DNA of 64,000 nucleotides, from positions 1 through 64,000 of the forward strand of contig JAJSPD010000106.1 of assembly GCA_021307315.1 (NCBI GenBank). The letters are read 5' to 3'. This DNA comes from Bisporella sp. PMI_857 (lineage: Eukaryota; Ascomycota; Leotiomycetes; Helotiales; Helotiaceae). Shown piece after piece: positions 35,702 to 46,484 of the stretch (position 1 is the stretch's first letter; every line of letters starts with the position of its first letter). Under the pieces are notes generated by a model. That model saw only the letters and a list, made by a program, of their open reading frames with translations, did not search any database and was not told where the DNA came from. The position numbers and the translations under genes were made by a program.

Positions 35702-36566
35702 GGTGAGATAAGGAGGAAAGTTAAAGCTTCGAGAAGGGAGGGATGAATTGTAGAAGACGGCAAGATCGACTAGGTATGCATGCTGCTTTAAGCAAAGATG
35801 CAATACTTATGCCTTGTGTGGTGTTCGTGGCCGAGTGGAACCCCCAAAGACCCGCTGCGATAGAGCTTGACCTGGGATCCCAGCCTATGGGGCCGAACCC
35901 CGGGCGGCCATTCATGTACTGAAGCCCCATCAGTATGTTGGTAAGCGAGCTAGCGTACCAACAGAACTGAAAAACCATTTGTTTATTGTAAGCGAAATCC
36001 TATAAGACCTAGAACTAAAACGTGGCGGATCCTATCTTGGAACATCCGGACGGTAACTTGAACTTTCTTTTCTTGGCTACATCCACTGCCCAGAGCTCTG
36101 GATTCTGGTACGACTTTAAGTTTTAATTTCTTATTCGGGGGGTGCGCATTGTAATGGAGGGGTTGGGGCACAGAGAGACGAGTTTTGAGTTTCGGCGCGG
36201 CGCGGCTCACGGGTAAGTCACTTACCATCCATATTCCTGCTAAAAGAACCAACCTAATTTACCTTGGCTTTACAGCTAATGCTCCATAACGGATACCAAT
36301 TGAGTTGTGCCGTAGAATTTGCTGTTCCGTTCAGATGGCGCATAGGCTGTTAATCACACCATATCGGAGTGTGGGGAGTTTGCGGCATTTTTCTGTTTTC
36401 GTGGTTTCTGACACCAGCTGAGGGGCTGGCAGAAGCTTGACGCTCATCCAGTTGCAAAATAGTGCTACCCCATGAGTGACATATAGCATGAGCGCTGAAT
36501 ACAACTCGATTGTACCAAATAAAAATATGTGGCCAGCTTTTTCGAAACAATCGATGCTCCAGATAT
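35702..36566. other. Intergenic between permease and receptor-like gene
   Basis: No supported gene; short frames on the minus strand lack motifs. Confidence 0.45.
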
Positions 36567-37927
36567 CTAGGTTGTGTACTGAGAAACTTGAAAGGTCCTC
36601 ACTATAGTATTTTTGTCTCCACGATTGTCTTTGTCCTCCGGCACCTCTTCCCCGCTGGTAATATCCGTCTTATACCTCGTCACTTTCGATAGGGGATCCA
36701 ATTGCAACTCTTCCCTGTCTTGATTCTCCCATGATGCCGTCGCATGCTCCTCGATATTATTGATCCCTACCCTGCTTCCGTGATCGCTATGCAGCCTCTC
36801 AGCCCTAGCATGTGTCGAGTTCTCGCCTCTGCTGTAAAATCGCCACGAGAAGTAGGTCGATCCACTATTGTCGGTACGCCGAGAACGCTTTGTTACCCAG
36901 TCATCGAGGGAGAAAACTTGTCGGATGAGAGGCCAGCAGAGCGGAATGTTGGCGACGAAAACGGCGGTAGACACTTCACCGACGTACCAATTGAGGAAGA
37001 TGAGGCTATAGTTCTCTGTAAAATTAAAGTAACGATTGAGAACGGCCGCTAATATCTGCCTAAGTGAGTTTGTGGAAACTAAAAGACGTGGTGCTCAAGG
37101 GTATTCTTACTACAAATATTCCGAGGCCGAATACAACGCAAAGGACAAGTTTTCTACGCTTGTTTAATCATGTAGCAAAACTTGGACGTCAAGTGGAAGT
37201 ACCTTTTCAATGGGAGTGATGAGTTGATTAATAAGGGAAGTGGGATGAAGAGCATCATCAAATCGGATGAGATATTAAATACGCTCATGGTGATCATATG
37301 GTGGACGTATGTCGCACATTGTTCTCCCTTTGGTCAGCATTGCTTCATAATCTATTCGCCTGAGAGAGGCGTACCTTCGTCGACAGGAACTTGCCAGTAT
37401 TGTTGTACTGGTCGACACCAAACTCCCCAGTACGTAATTTGAATAACGGTAAATCCAAGCAGACAGTACCATCCAATGAATTTCACTGCCACACGTTCCT
37501 TTAAGCCCACCCTATATAACGTTTTAGTTAATTGGAGTGGTAGGCGGCATACATGATATCTGATGTACTAACGTTAGACGACCGTATAGAAGTAAGATGC
37601 ACGACTTGATCTGCCAGAGAGTGAACAGGTTGAATTGTTCCAGAACAATCGACATTTTACTTCCGTATACGGCACTGTCCATTTCCTCTGGAGTGAGGAG
37701 TTCCGCAGCTCCAGGAGGGAGATAGTTGCTTCCATTATTGGCGACTTGATTCGTACTGACAATCACACCAGTAAAGGTGAGCTGGAGGAATAGTTGTTAG
37801 CTGCTGAACATGTTTTATATAACAAGAGCCGGGCATATCTTGGATGACACCCACGGTTGTAAAAAGCATGATATAGTCATCCAACTGAAATTTTGCAAAA
37901 GATCCCAGCTGAATCCTTCGTGATGCC
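36567..37927 (-). CDS. PTH11-like/rhodopsin-domain fungal membrane protein, 5' end unresolved
   Basis: Exons 37855-37927, 37573-37781, 37375-37511, 37203-37323, 37111-37153 and 36567-37055 join in phase. Family blocks seen in order: RRIQLGSFAKFQLDDYIML, EQFNLFTLWQIKSCILLLYG, FIGWYCLLGFTVIQITYWGV, WCRP, QCATY, FNISSDLMMLFIPLPLL, VLCVVFGLGIFVILAAVLNR, then NIPLCWPLIR and a long polar tail. This is the seven-helix rhodopsin-type integral membrane family that includes Pth11-like receptors; the extracellular CFEM domain is absent. The exon with the first helix and the start codon was not found: DNA directly upstream reads as an unrelated fragment, so the 5' end may be lost or lie behind an unseen splice. 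Confidence 0.65.
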
Positions 37928-37980
37928 CTGGTAGGATGTTAGTAACAGTCACCCCGCTCCATCTAGACAGAATCTTTATT

Positions 37981-38103
37981 CCTCACATTCGACAACTGAT
38001 CAAGAACACTCCAATACTTAGCAGGACCCATGACTCGATCGCCAAATTCTGAGAAAAGGTCGGCATGGTAAACGGACACTTGTCCTTCCTGATCTCTCCA
38101 GGA
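37981..38103 (-). pseudogene. Possible GH1 beta-glucosidase fragment
   Basis: About 40 codons read YHADLFSEFGDRVMGPAKYW then SVLDQLSN. F-G-D-R-V..W.. is close to the GH1 block before the catalytic N-E-P. No other part of the family was found. It directly abuts the 5' side of the PTH11-like exons. Confidence 0.3.
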
Positions 38104-38452
38104 AGGCGGACAAAGAGTTGTCGATGATTACAGTACAGTCTATGACATGAAAGCGCGATTGAACTCCCGGGTCAAGACTGGTATAAGTGAGATCAAGAGT
38201 AGCGATTTAAACTTTTCACAGGTTGCTAGGATACGAAGAGATATACAAAGTCATGTACATTGCAATTTCAGGTGATAGTGCTTCTCATTGGACGTGAAGG
38301 CAGGGATCTTCTGTATGGGGGCCTTGTTGGGAAAGCGGTTCGGCTCTGGTAGGGCTTGATTGGTTTGTGGTCGGTTGATAAGGAGTCTGACCCCTGTGTG
38401 CATGGTCCCCCAATACTACCCTCCTCCGCCCTGTATGAACTTTAAAGTATGG

Positions 38453-38639
38453 TGTCAGGATTTGAGAATCTAGGTAGCTGACATGTCCCTGACTAAGTGG
38501 GGAACGCTAGCGCGGAAGACTTTTCACACACGCACAGTTCTACAATTTTGTATGATCACACACATATAGACAACAATAGAGAGCCTGAACGGCATCCCCA
38601 ATACCTTCTGAATATCATTGTGTATTTCTCGTTCTATCA
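38453..38639 (+). repeat. Copia 5' LTR
   Basis: 187 bp, TGTCAGGATTTG to TTCTATCA; identical to the 3' copy by eye over its whole length. Confidence 0.95.
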
Positions 38640-38653
38640 GGTTATGAGCCCGG
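38640..38653 (+). other. Primer binding site (initiator tRNA-Met, anticodon arm)
   Basis: GGTTATGAGCCCGG follows the LTR directly. It is complementary to the CAU anticodon arm of initiator tRNA-Met (GGGCTCATAACC), the half-tRNA primer used by copia-type elements. Confidence 0.7.
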
Positions 38654-38754
38654 ACTTGCGCTATATTCAACAGCCTCACCGTTACCGCGTTACAAGCGCC
38701 AAGTTACCCCTGAATATCGAACCTGTCGTACAACCACACACCTACTGATTGAAG

Positions 38755-39774
38755 ATGTCAACAATCATAGTTCCAACAGAATACTACACCTCGAAAGCCG
38801 GAAGGGTCGCTATCTTCAATGGCGAAAACTACGCTGAATTCTCAGCTACAGGCATGTCGGCTCTAGCTATTGCAGGAGCCTGGGGATTTGTGTCGGGGAG
38901 CGAAGACCCGAATACCAGAGCGGCTGACGCTATGAAAAGAAAGACAGAAGGACTGAAAATCATCTACAACTCTGTGAAAACGACATACAAATACGAGCTG
39001 ACTCCTTTCTTCAACAATTACGACTTACGTGGCATGTGGGAAAAGCTCAAAACGCTTGATCGAGCTAAGAACCCCCTACACATGTATCGACTTCGGAGAT
39101 CTTTCCGAGAGCTAATTTTTGACCCTACAAAGCAAACCGTGGGCCAATACGCCGATTGTCTGAACGAGTTCAAAGTCTCGTTAGAAAACTCCGAAAACCC
39201 TCTGACAAATCATGACGTGCTGGAACAACTGTTGGAAGGGCTGCCAAAAGATCAAATGTGGCAAAACCTACGCATTCACTGCGTCAAAGACAAATACGAC
39301 CTGATTCAGTGCATCACGTTTCTACAATCTATGGAATCTATGAGCGGAACTCGGATCGTCACTTCAACAACCGCTTTGGCCGCCAATGAGTCTATTGACT
39401 CTGCCGCAGCAGTACAGGATACAAAAGGACGGAACAGAGGCGGACACAAAAGTCGAGGACGGGGAAGAGGTCACACAAGGGGGAGAGGTCGAGGATCAAG
39501 GTCAACTTCGAGAGCAGAAAGCTCTAACCGAGTCTCTAAAGAGCCTCGAAAAGCTGGCAGGAACGAGTGTCGAGCATGCTATTCACAAGGACACTTTATC
39601 AAGGACTGCCCTGAGCTGAAGCGGATACAAAGAGAGTTCAGCAAAAGAGAGGAAAAAAAAGAATCAGTGAACTTAGCTTTAGCTGAAACCGACAGTGTTG
39701 ACCTTTACTATTCCCCTCAACTAGTGCAAGCAAGTGCTTATTGTCAACTGAAGAGATGCCACTGTGGATATTAG
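38755..39774 (+). CDS. gag: Copia Gag
   Basis: 339-residue structural protein from the ATG at 38755. The front part has the UBN2/retrotran_gag layout (LWEKLK-like MWEKLKTLD, LLEGLPKDQMW), then a basic Arg/Gly stretch and one zinc knuckle CRACYSQGHFIKDC (C-x2-C-x4-H-x4-C). It packs the element RNA in cytoplasmic particles. It ends 16 codons after pol becomes readable in another frame. Confidence 0.85.
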   Translation: MSTIIVPTEYYTSKAGRVAIFNGENYAEFSATGMSALAIAGAWGFVSGSEDPNTRAADAMKRKTEGLKIIYNSVKTTYKYELTPFFNNYDLRGMWEKLKTLDRAKNPLHMYRLRRSFRELIFDPTKQTVGQYADCLNEFKVSLENSENPLTNHDVLEQLLEGLPKDQMWQNLRIHCVKDKYDLIQCITFLQSMESMSGTRIVTSTTALAANESIDSAAAVQDTKGRNRGGHKSRGRGRGHTRGRGRGSRSTSRAESSNRVSKEPRKAGRNECRACYSQGHFIKDCPELKRIQREFSKREEKKESVNLALAETDSVDLYYSPQLVQASAYCQLKRCHCGY

Positions 39775-42700
39775 ACTCAGGGGCATCCAGGCACTTCAGC
39801 GGAGCCCTGAGCGATTTTACAGCTTTGAAAAGGTGGAATGAAACACGCAACTTGCGGACTGCAGATGGCCGAATCGTGGTCGCAGAAGGGTATGGATCAG
39901 TAACGGTCGATAACTTGCTTATTGACGACGTATGGTATGTTCCATCATTCAAATCGACTAGACTACTGTCTGTACGCCTACTTGCTGTCGCTGGGAATAC
40001 TATCACTTTCGAAGGCAATGAAGCTATTTGCACAAAAGGATCTACCGTGATATTCAAAACAACAGCTTACAATGGACTATACATGGTCGGAGAGACTCCA
40101 GGTGCTCTAACTGTCACGTCAAAACCAAAAATAACGGATGTCGATCACCAACCAGATATCGAAGAAACAGCACCTGAACTGTGGCATCGACGCTTGGCTC
40201 ACACCAATTACAGAGATGTCGACAGGCTTGCTAAAGCCAGCAAAGGAATGAAGCTAGGCAAAAGGATATCACCACCTGGCCGCTACTCCTGTGAAGCTTG
40301 CGACGCAGGAAAGCTAAAAGAAACGTTCAACCGCAAAACAGACAGCAGAATCAGTCAAATAGGCCGAAAGGTCCATGCTGACACAAGTGGCCGGAAAGGA
40401 ATATCGTTCAGAGGATACAACTACTACTTAGTAGTCATCGACGACGCCAGTCGATTCGGATGGATAAGGCTTTTGAAAACACTTCAAACCACAGAAATCC
40501 TACCACACCTCAAAGGAATTTTCTCAAGAATTGAGCAGCATACAGGCCAAGGAGTAGCATGCTGCAGAGCAGATAACGGGAAGGGGGAGTTCGGTCCTCA
40601 ATTTCAAAGGCACCTGGCAGATATGGGAACAGCATTTGAACCTTGTCCACCATACAAACACTCATATAATGGAGTTGCGGAAAAGACAGTCAACGTTACA
40701 GACTCCAAAATGAGGTCAATACTATTTATGTCAAGCCTAGATCCGGAATACTGGTGCATTGCTGTCGAACATGCGATGTATGTTAGAAACAGAGTGCCGA
40801 CTTCGGCTTTACCTTTTGATACGGAAAACAACCACCCAGTCAGCAAAGCAACAACGCCATATGAAGGGTACACTGGAAGGCTACCAGACTTGGCAAAATT
40901 AGTAGTGTTTGGATGCAGAGCCAGCCCGAAAATCCCTAAAGAGAAGTACCCTGGCAAGACTAGGCCGAGAGTGCTAGTTGACCACATATGTGTAGGAATG
41001 GAAGGAAGCAAAATCTATAAGCTATTGAACCTCCACTCCAATAAAGTAATACTGACTGCTGACGCGGGTATTGATGAATATAGTTTCCCTTTTTCAGCCT
41101 ACAAGGCAAAACTCCAGTCTATAGCGACTGCGGGAAACCAATTGGCAAAGGAAATCTCAGTGGGAACTGGAGATATGTCAATAGAAAGTAGTCAACTTTC
41201 AGCCGTGGAGGAGAGACCTACTGTAACGGTAGAGGAGAGACCCACTGGCATACACACCGTAGAAGGCACTGCTACGAAGAACAGCATACCTCATGCTGAG
41301 CATACTTATGCTAAGCTCACTAGGTCTGGGAGGTGGCCCTATGTATATAACGATACAATCGTTCAAAGTATTACGGCCTTCAAAGCCCTTCATCTGGAGG
41401 ATGATGATACTGTATCGCTGGGTGCACCTACAGCTCCTTTTGAAGCAATTGAATTAGATGCGGCCATGCGGGAGGACGCTCCTGGCTGGCGCAAATCAAT
41501 TCACGAGGAACTCCAAGCACTTCTTGATATGAATACCTTTGATATAAGGAGGGGGAGAATACCGCAAGGTAGACAAGTGTTGCCTTGTCGTCTAGTATTG
41601 AAAAAGAAGTTTAATACGAGAGGAGAGATCATCAGACTCAAGTCGAGACTCTGTGTTAGAGGAGACAAGCAAAAACCGGGGATCGACTACTTTGAGACGT
41701 TTGCATCGGTAGTACGATACGACACCTTGCGATTCCTTCTAGCAAAGGTCGCGGAAGAGGATCTGGAACTAGAGCATATCGACGTCGACACAGCATTCTT
41801 GAATCCGGAGCTGAAAGAAGAGATCTATATGCAGATACCTCAGTTCTTGGAAGAACTAGTCCCTGAACTGAAAGGACTAACCGACGCCTACATTAAGCTG
41901 AACAAAGCTCTCTACGGATTGAAGCAAGCGCCGAGAGAATGGTTCAAGCTGGTCAAAAAGTTTTTCGAGAGCTTAGGACTGAAAAGCTCAAAAGCAGACC
42001 CAAACCTGTTCACGGGCAGAGGGGTCTATATCCTTCTATTTGTTGATGACATGCTAATTGCTTGTACTCGCCAGCAAGTCGAAGTAATCAAAAGGAAGAT
42101 CTTGACGCAATGGAAATGCAAAGATCTGGGTCCTGCTGAACTATTTGTCGGATTTCAAATTGAACGCAACAGGCCGAATAGAACCTTGAAGATCCATCAA
42201 ACCTTCTATATCACCAAGCTTCTCGAACGCCTGGGAATGAGCAAATGCAACCCAAATAAACTGCCTTTGCCTGCCGGAACAGTAATGCAACCAGATGATG
42301 ATCTACTGTCGGAACAAGACGCTACAGTGTATAGGCAAATAGCAGGATCAGCGATATACTTGTCTGGGTGTACTAGAATCGACATTTCAGAGGCTGCCAG
42401 GCAACTATCGAAGTACATGGCCAAGCCAGGAGTTTCTCATTTCAGGCATACCAAGCATTTGCTACGCTACCTGAATAGCTGTAGATCAGCCGGAATTGTC
42501 TACGGGGACGACCTGAACCCTTTAGCACCGTCACAATACAGGGTTTACACTGATTCGACATGGGGTACTGAACACGACAGGAAGTCAGTCCAAGGAATGG
42601 CAGTGGTACGGAATGGGGGAGCCTGTTCCTGGTTCTCGAATAGGCAAAAGTCAATAGCTCTGAGCTCTATGGAGGCCGAGATTATGGCCGCGTCGGAAGG

Positions 42701-43001
42701 AGCCAAAGAAGTACTATGGCTGAACAAGCTGAGGGATGACCTGAACGAAAATCAACCTTTTGTTCCTACGCTATACTGCGACAACCAAGGTGCAGTGACG
42801 CTATTACACGACACTAAATTCCACCGGAAAGCGAAGCACATAGAGATCAGATACTTATTTATTAGAGAGGAACTGGTTCAGAAAAGAAAGCTGGTAATAC
42901 AGCACATTGAAGGAGCCAAACAGCCAGCCGACATATTAACTAAGCAGCTGCCTGTCGAAGCATATGAAAGGCACAAAAGAGTCCTGGGAATGCGAGCATA
43001 G
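39741..43001 (+). CDS. pol: Copia Pol: protease, integrase, reverse transcriptase, RNase H
   Basis: Frame open to 43001, about 1080 residues; first ATG at 39756. Domains in order: aspartic protease (WILDSGASRHFSG), GAG-pre-integrase zinc region (LWHRRLAHTNYRDV, C-x2-C), integrase core with D (HADTSG), D (CRADNGKGEF) and E (YNGVAEK), reverse transcriptase with FVDDMLIA, and RNase H (YTDSTWG, SSMEAE, LYCDNQGA, HIEIRYLFIRE, PADILTKQLP). No stops or gaps. The frame is -1 relative to gag and overlaps its end, so Pol needs a frameshift or separate initiation, whereas most Copia elements use one long frame. Confidence 0.93.
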   Translation: MSTEEMPLWILDSGASRHFSGALSDFTALKRWNETRNLRTADGRIVVAEGYGSVTVDNLLIDDVWYVPSFKSTRLLSVRLLAVAGNTITFEGNEAICTKGSTVIFKTTAYNGLYMVGETPGALTVTSKPKITDVDHQPDIEETAPELWHRRLAHTNYRDVDRLAKASKGMKLGKRISPPGRYSCEACDAGKLKETFNRKTDSRISQIGRKVHADTSGRKGISFRGYNYYLVVIDDASRFGWIRLLKTLQTTEILPHLKGIFSRIEQHTGQGVACCRADNGKGEFGPQFQRHLADMGTAFEPCPPYKHSYNGVAEKTVNVTDSKMRSILFMSSLDPEYWCIAVEHAMYVRNRVPTSALPFDTENNHPVSKATTPYEGYTGRLPDLAKLVVFGCRASPKIPKEKYPGKTRPRVLVDHICVGMEGSKIYKLLNLHSNKVILTADAGIDEYSFPFSAYKAKLQSIATAGNQLAKEISVGTGDMSIESSQLSAVEERPTVTVEERPTGIHTVEGTATKNSIPHAEHTYAKLTRSGRWPYVYNDTIVQSITAFKALHLEDDDTVSLGAPTAPFEAIELDAAMREDAPGWRKSIHEELQALLDMNTFDIRRGRIPQGRQVLPCRLVLKKKFNTRGEIIRLKSRLCVRGDKQKPGIDYFETFASVVRYDTLRFLLAKVAEEDLELEHIDVDTAFLNPELKEEIYMQIPQFLEELVPELKGLTDAYIKLNKALYGLKQAPREWFKLVKKFFESLGLKSSKADPNLFTGRGVYILLFVDDMLIACTRQQVEVIKRKILTQWKCKDLGPAELFVGFQIERNRPNRTLKIHQTFYITKLLERLGMSKCNPNKLPLPAGTVMQPDDDLLSEQDATVYRQIAGSAIYLSGCTRIDISEAARQLSKYMAKPGVSHFRHTKHLLRYLNSCRSAGIVYGDDLNPLAPSQYRVYTDSTWGTEHDRKSVQGMAVVRNGGACSWFSNRQKSIALSSMEAEIMAASEGAKEVLWLNKLRDDLNENQPFVPTLYCDNQGAVTLLHDTKFHRKAKHIEIRYLFIREELVQKRKLVIQHIEGAKQPADILTKQLPVEAYERHKRVLGMRA

Positions 43002-43193
43002 AACTGGTTAGAGGGTACTCTTGTACTGCAATATGGAAGGTCATAGCCCATAGAGTGCTGAACTCCACAGGAGACGTAGGCACTACAATACGTACGCAGG
43101 TGCTATTGTTGCAGGAGTTAATGAGGCCTGAATCAACAGCCTATTCTATTCTATTCAGGAGAGCTACAGGTGAAGCAAGGAGACCTGTCACCT

Positions 43194-43201
43194 AGGGGGA
43201 G
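43194..43201 (+). other. Polypurine tract
   Basis: AGGGGGAG lies directly before the 3' LTR, the place for plus-strand priming. Confidence 0.75.
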
Positions 43202-43388
43202 TGTCAGGATTTGAGAATCTAGGTAGCTGACATGTCCCTGACTAAGTGGGGAACGCTAGCGCGGAAGACTTTTCACACACGCACAGTTCTACAATTTTGT
43301 ATGATCACACACATATAGACAACAATAGAGAGCCTGAACGGCATCCCCAATACCTTCTGAATATCATTGTGTATTTCTCGTTCTATCA
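43202..43388 (+). repeat. Copia 3' LTR
   Basis: 187 bp, same sequence as the 5' LTR. Confidence 0.95.
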
Positions 43389-43548
43389 CCCCCCCTTGTA
43401 ACAGCCAGAGTCGGTTAGGGATGGTTTACAGGCCACAATCGGTTTAAGGAAGGTTTACACTAAAACCATCGGTTAGAAATGGTTTACAGCAGCACAGGTC
43501 GGTTTGGGTTGGCTACAGGCTTCCCTACAGAAGTCGGTATCCCTTTAA
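43389..43548 (+). repeat. Imperfect tandem repeats of about 30 bp, older element
   Basis: Four spaced copies of a unit like GTCGGTTAGGGATGGTTTACAG (near 43411, 43438, 43469 and 43499). They sit between the Copia LTR and the piggyBac end. Such subterminal arrays are common inside the ends of DNA transposons; the owner is unknown, possibly the element that also holds the MULE fragment. Confidence 0.55.
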
Positions 43549-45521
43549 CCGTCATTGCGGAGGGAGTAGCCTAAAAAGTGGGGCTATGGCCAATCAGAAG
43601 CCGTAATTCAGGTCAAAATTCATTGAAATCTACCTCTTATTCCTTCTATTCTACTAGATTCTCATGATACCACTCAAAACAGTCACCTGTCGAACAAAGA
43701 GGTGTTTGGCATGCTACACATGCATAATTTGATGCAGGGGGACGTCTATTTTGCCTAGAATTGCCTGTGATTTCCCCCAAAATTCGGCGCTTTGAAGGTA
43801 CCCTTACATTGCCTCTTGCTTTGCAAGCATGACAGTCTCGACAACTAGTTGTAAACTCTAATTTGTGACTTAACTCGATAGTTGGTGATATAAAAGCTTT
43901 TCTCTTGCGTGGCGTTTGCTGAGCTTTTTTCATTAAAGCTGTAGAAAGCTCTATTCTGAACGCTTTTTGAGTTGTAAACTTTTGCGTATTAGAAGCTTCA
44001 GAATAGAGGGAAAGAAGATAACAATTGACTAGAACAACGTTGAATAAAAAGTGCCAAATAGCATGCCATCCTCCTTTGCGAATACGTCGTAAACCAGAGT
44101 TGTATGATCGTAGTTGATCAGCTTGATCAACAGCGTTCATTTGATGATTATAATCGTCGACGAATTGGGGTATTGGTAGCTTTTTTGTAGGTGAATCACC
44201 AAAAGGAACTCTAGCTGTTTTAGCTGAAGAAGAGGTTTCAGAAGGGCGTTTGCGTTCTCGAACAATCGTACTTTGGCCGTCTGTAATTGTAGACTGAAAA
44301 AGGACCAAAGCGTTATCTTTCCAGGCCAAAAAACAGATATTTTGGTCTTCCGAGGGTCGAGCAAACAAGGTTCCCCAAGGTATTTGATCTTTTGCTTTAT
44401 CGTCTTTCTTCATTTGCACAAAATCCTTCAATATGCCGGAGTTGATACGGCACGTGCCCGTAGCTCCTATTCCTCGGTCTCGAAGTACTTTCAACAGCTT
44501 TGTAGACGTAAAAAGGTTATCCAAGTACACACAGTACCTGAATTTAGCTGTAGGAAGCTTAGAAATCAAGTACGGAACGACAGAAGCTGTAGGATTTGTC
44601 TTGAGCTCTGTTGGAAGTACAACGTTTTGAGGCCCTCGATTTTTGCCTTTGCCTTTTTTGTGAAAACACCATACAAGCATATAGCCTTTTTGAGCTAAAC
44701 ACCACACTTTATAACCTTCTGAAATAGGTTTAGAAGGTATTGTAAGAGTATCTTTTGATCTTCCAGTAAATCGAGCCATAGCTTCGTCAACAGCTAAGTC
44801 ACGGCCAGGCATCCAAAGTTGCGTGCAAACAGACTGAATGTGCGTATTTAAAGGTTCAACCTAAAGTAAAAGTAAAGTCAGTTTACTATATAATACAGTA
44901 TAAAGTTGCTTCGAACCTTCTGAAATACGTCATGCGCATCAAGTCTAGAAAGGTGCAAAAGTCGATGTATGTTCTCCCAACGAGTTTTGCCCATTGTTTC
45001 AATAACTGTAGTATGTCGAGGCATCGATTTTGAAGTACTCCAATACGCTTGAATATTGTTTTCTATGTGTAATCCCATATAAATCCATATTCCTATGTAT
45101 CCGTACAACTCAGCAATTGTGATAGGCTGAACAACGCGTGCACCTTTTGTACGCGGGCCGTAAAGCTTCTCTTTCGATATGTAGTCATTTGTATTCTCCA
45201 CTATTGCTTTCAGCTGTTCCTGAGTAAAAAACAGGCTCCAAATAGCTAATGCGTCGTCTGGCGCAACGTGTGTAGGAAGCGTGATATTAAAGTCGAATTG
45301 AGGGCATTCAAGAGGCACAAACTGTGTGCCAGTTGTTGTAGTAGGAGAAATATCAGGTCTTAAGGTTCCTGGATCAGTAGAATCAGCAATAGTCTCATTA
45401 ATAGGCATGGTTGTAGTGTTGTGATAAAGCTGTTGTTGTATGAAGGTCAAAAACGCGATATTCTATGATTTTGATGGGGTTGCGTCACGTGATTAATTAC
45501 AGGGGTCGGTCGCAATGACGG
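43549..45521 (-). mobile_element. piggyBac-type DNA transposon, apparently intact
   Basis: 1973-bp element flanked by TTAA at 43545-43548 and 45522-45525, the standard piggyBac target duplication. Ends are inverted: CCGTCATTGCG on the left, CGCAATGACGG on the right. It carries one intact transposase gene on the minus strand. Without it the target would read GGTATCCCTTTAAGGGGATAC, almost a palindrome. Confidence 0.9.
43646..45408 (-). CDS. piggyBac transposase (DDE_Tnp_1_7)
   Basis: Exons 44917-45408 and 43646-44860 (56-nt intron) give 568 residues. Cuts the element out at its ends and pastes it at TTAA, in the nucleus. The three catalytic aspartates have family contexts: AVDEAMARF, VYLDNLFTS and NAVDQADQL. 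The C-terminus has the cysteine-rich zinc domain (CRDCHACKA, YACVACQTPLC, CFEWYH). The ATG at 45408 begins the protein; the frame upstream lacks ATG. Nothing is broken, so activity is possible. The intron must be removed by the host. Confidence 0.92.
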
Positions 45522-45770
45522 TTAAGGGGATACAGCACTGCTATACCTCGCTAGAGGATATAAGGAACAGCTAGAGCTCTTTGGAGAAGAGCAAGCTTGA
45601 GTTCTTTTTCTCTCCGGTTAGACTTACAAGCATACTTCTGATATCAATCCATCACTGTTACAACCACAACGCTTGTTACGTGTTCTCACTTGTTATATTG
45701 CAATCCCTCCTGCTGCCCTCTCACTGTTACAATTACACACGTAATCATTCAGCCTTGCTTCTTCAAGTAA

Positions 45771-46484
45771 CAACAACCCAATCCCATCGAAGCGCTTCAT
45801 CGCTCGCTTAAATCTCTTGGCAAATTAACTAAGCTTGTAATTCGTCCGAAATACTCGCTAGCAGGGATCATCTCTATAATTGGCCAGTGTGCCGCGGCGT
45901 ATGACGCACGCGCTCAAAAGGCCGCTTACGATTGGTCGAGCAAAAAGCTTAGCGCTACTCTTGATTATCCTTGGCTAAACGTTTTTCCGTATCAAATTCA
46001 GCTTCTTTTATTGGACGAAATCAAGCTTGCCGAGACACTAGCCGAATCAGGCGCCGAGCCTTCGCTTGAGCCCGACTTCACGTACTCCTGCCGATTTGCC
46101 CGGAGCTACTTTCTTCCTTGCCGACACATAATACTCGCATATAATTGGCTCGGCGTAATCGAGGAGCCAAACTGGGAAAATTACGCGAGTCAGTTCGACG
46201 AATCAGGATTCGAGATTTATTGGTCAAAAGGCTTAATTGAAGTAACTAGCGAGGAAAATCAGTTTTCACGTGACATTGAAGCTAAGCTTAATACAAGCGA
46301 GGCTTTAGATCATGTGCGGACCCGCTTCTTTGAATTAAGCGAGCTTGCTAGCCAGTTAAATGAGGAGGAAAAGGATCGCTTATTTGAAGCGTGGGAAAAA
46401 GAAGTGGCCCACTTTTCTATATCTTTAATTGGCTCATCGCTTAATGAGTGGGTCGAAAGATCCAAGGACCCAATTTTATTTTAG
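45771..46484 (+). pseudogene. MULE transposase C-terminal fragment with SWIM zinc finger
   Basis: An open frame of 237 codons without a start. It reads NPIEALHRSLKSLGK, then a SWIM-type finger YSCRFARSYFLPCRHI (C-x-C-like spacing with C-x-H), then an acidic helical tail ending ERSKDPILF. Fungal MULE transposases end this way. The catalytic DDE part is absent, so this is the 3' remnant of an autonomous element, cut off upstream by a stop at 45768. Confidence 0.6.

Larger units (their letters stand above)
38453..43388 (+). mobile_element. Copia-type LTR retrotransposon, apparently intact
   Basis: 4936-bp element with two identical 187-bp LTRs (TG..CA ends), primer site, gag, pol and polypurine tract. 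The 5-bp flanks differ (TATGG left, CCCCC right), so no target duplication is visible. LTR identity indicates a recent arrival or recent LTR conversion. Confidence 0.95.

Noticed and set aside
38490..38503. AAGTGGGGAA in both Copia LTRs as a regulator site
   Set aside because: Only 8/10 of the motif, copied twice by LTR identity, and inside a mobile element.
38497..38748. Frame over the 5' LTR and leader of the Copia element
   Set aside because: It covers the LTR and primer site, which are not coding.
43389..43548. CRISPR-like array
   Set aside because: Units are imperfect, spacers irregular, and the setting is eukaryotic transposon DNA.
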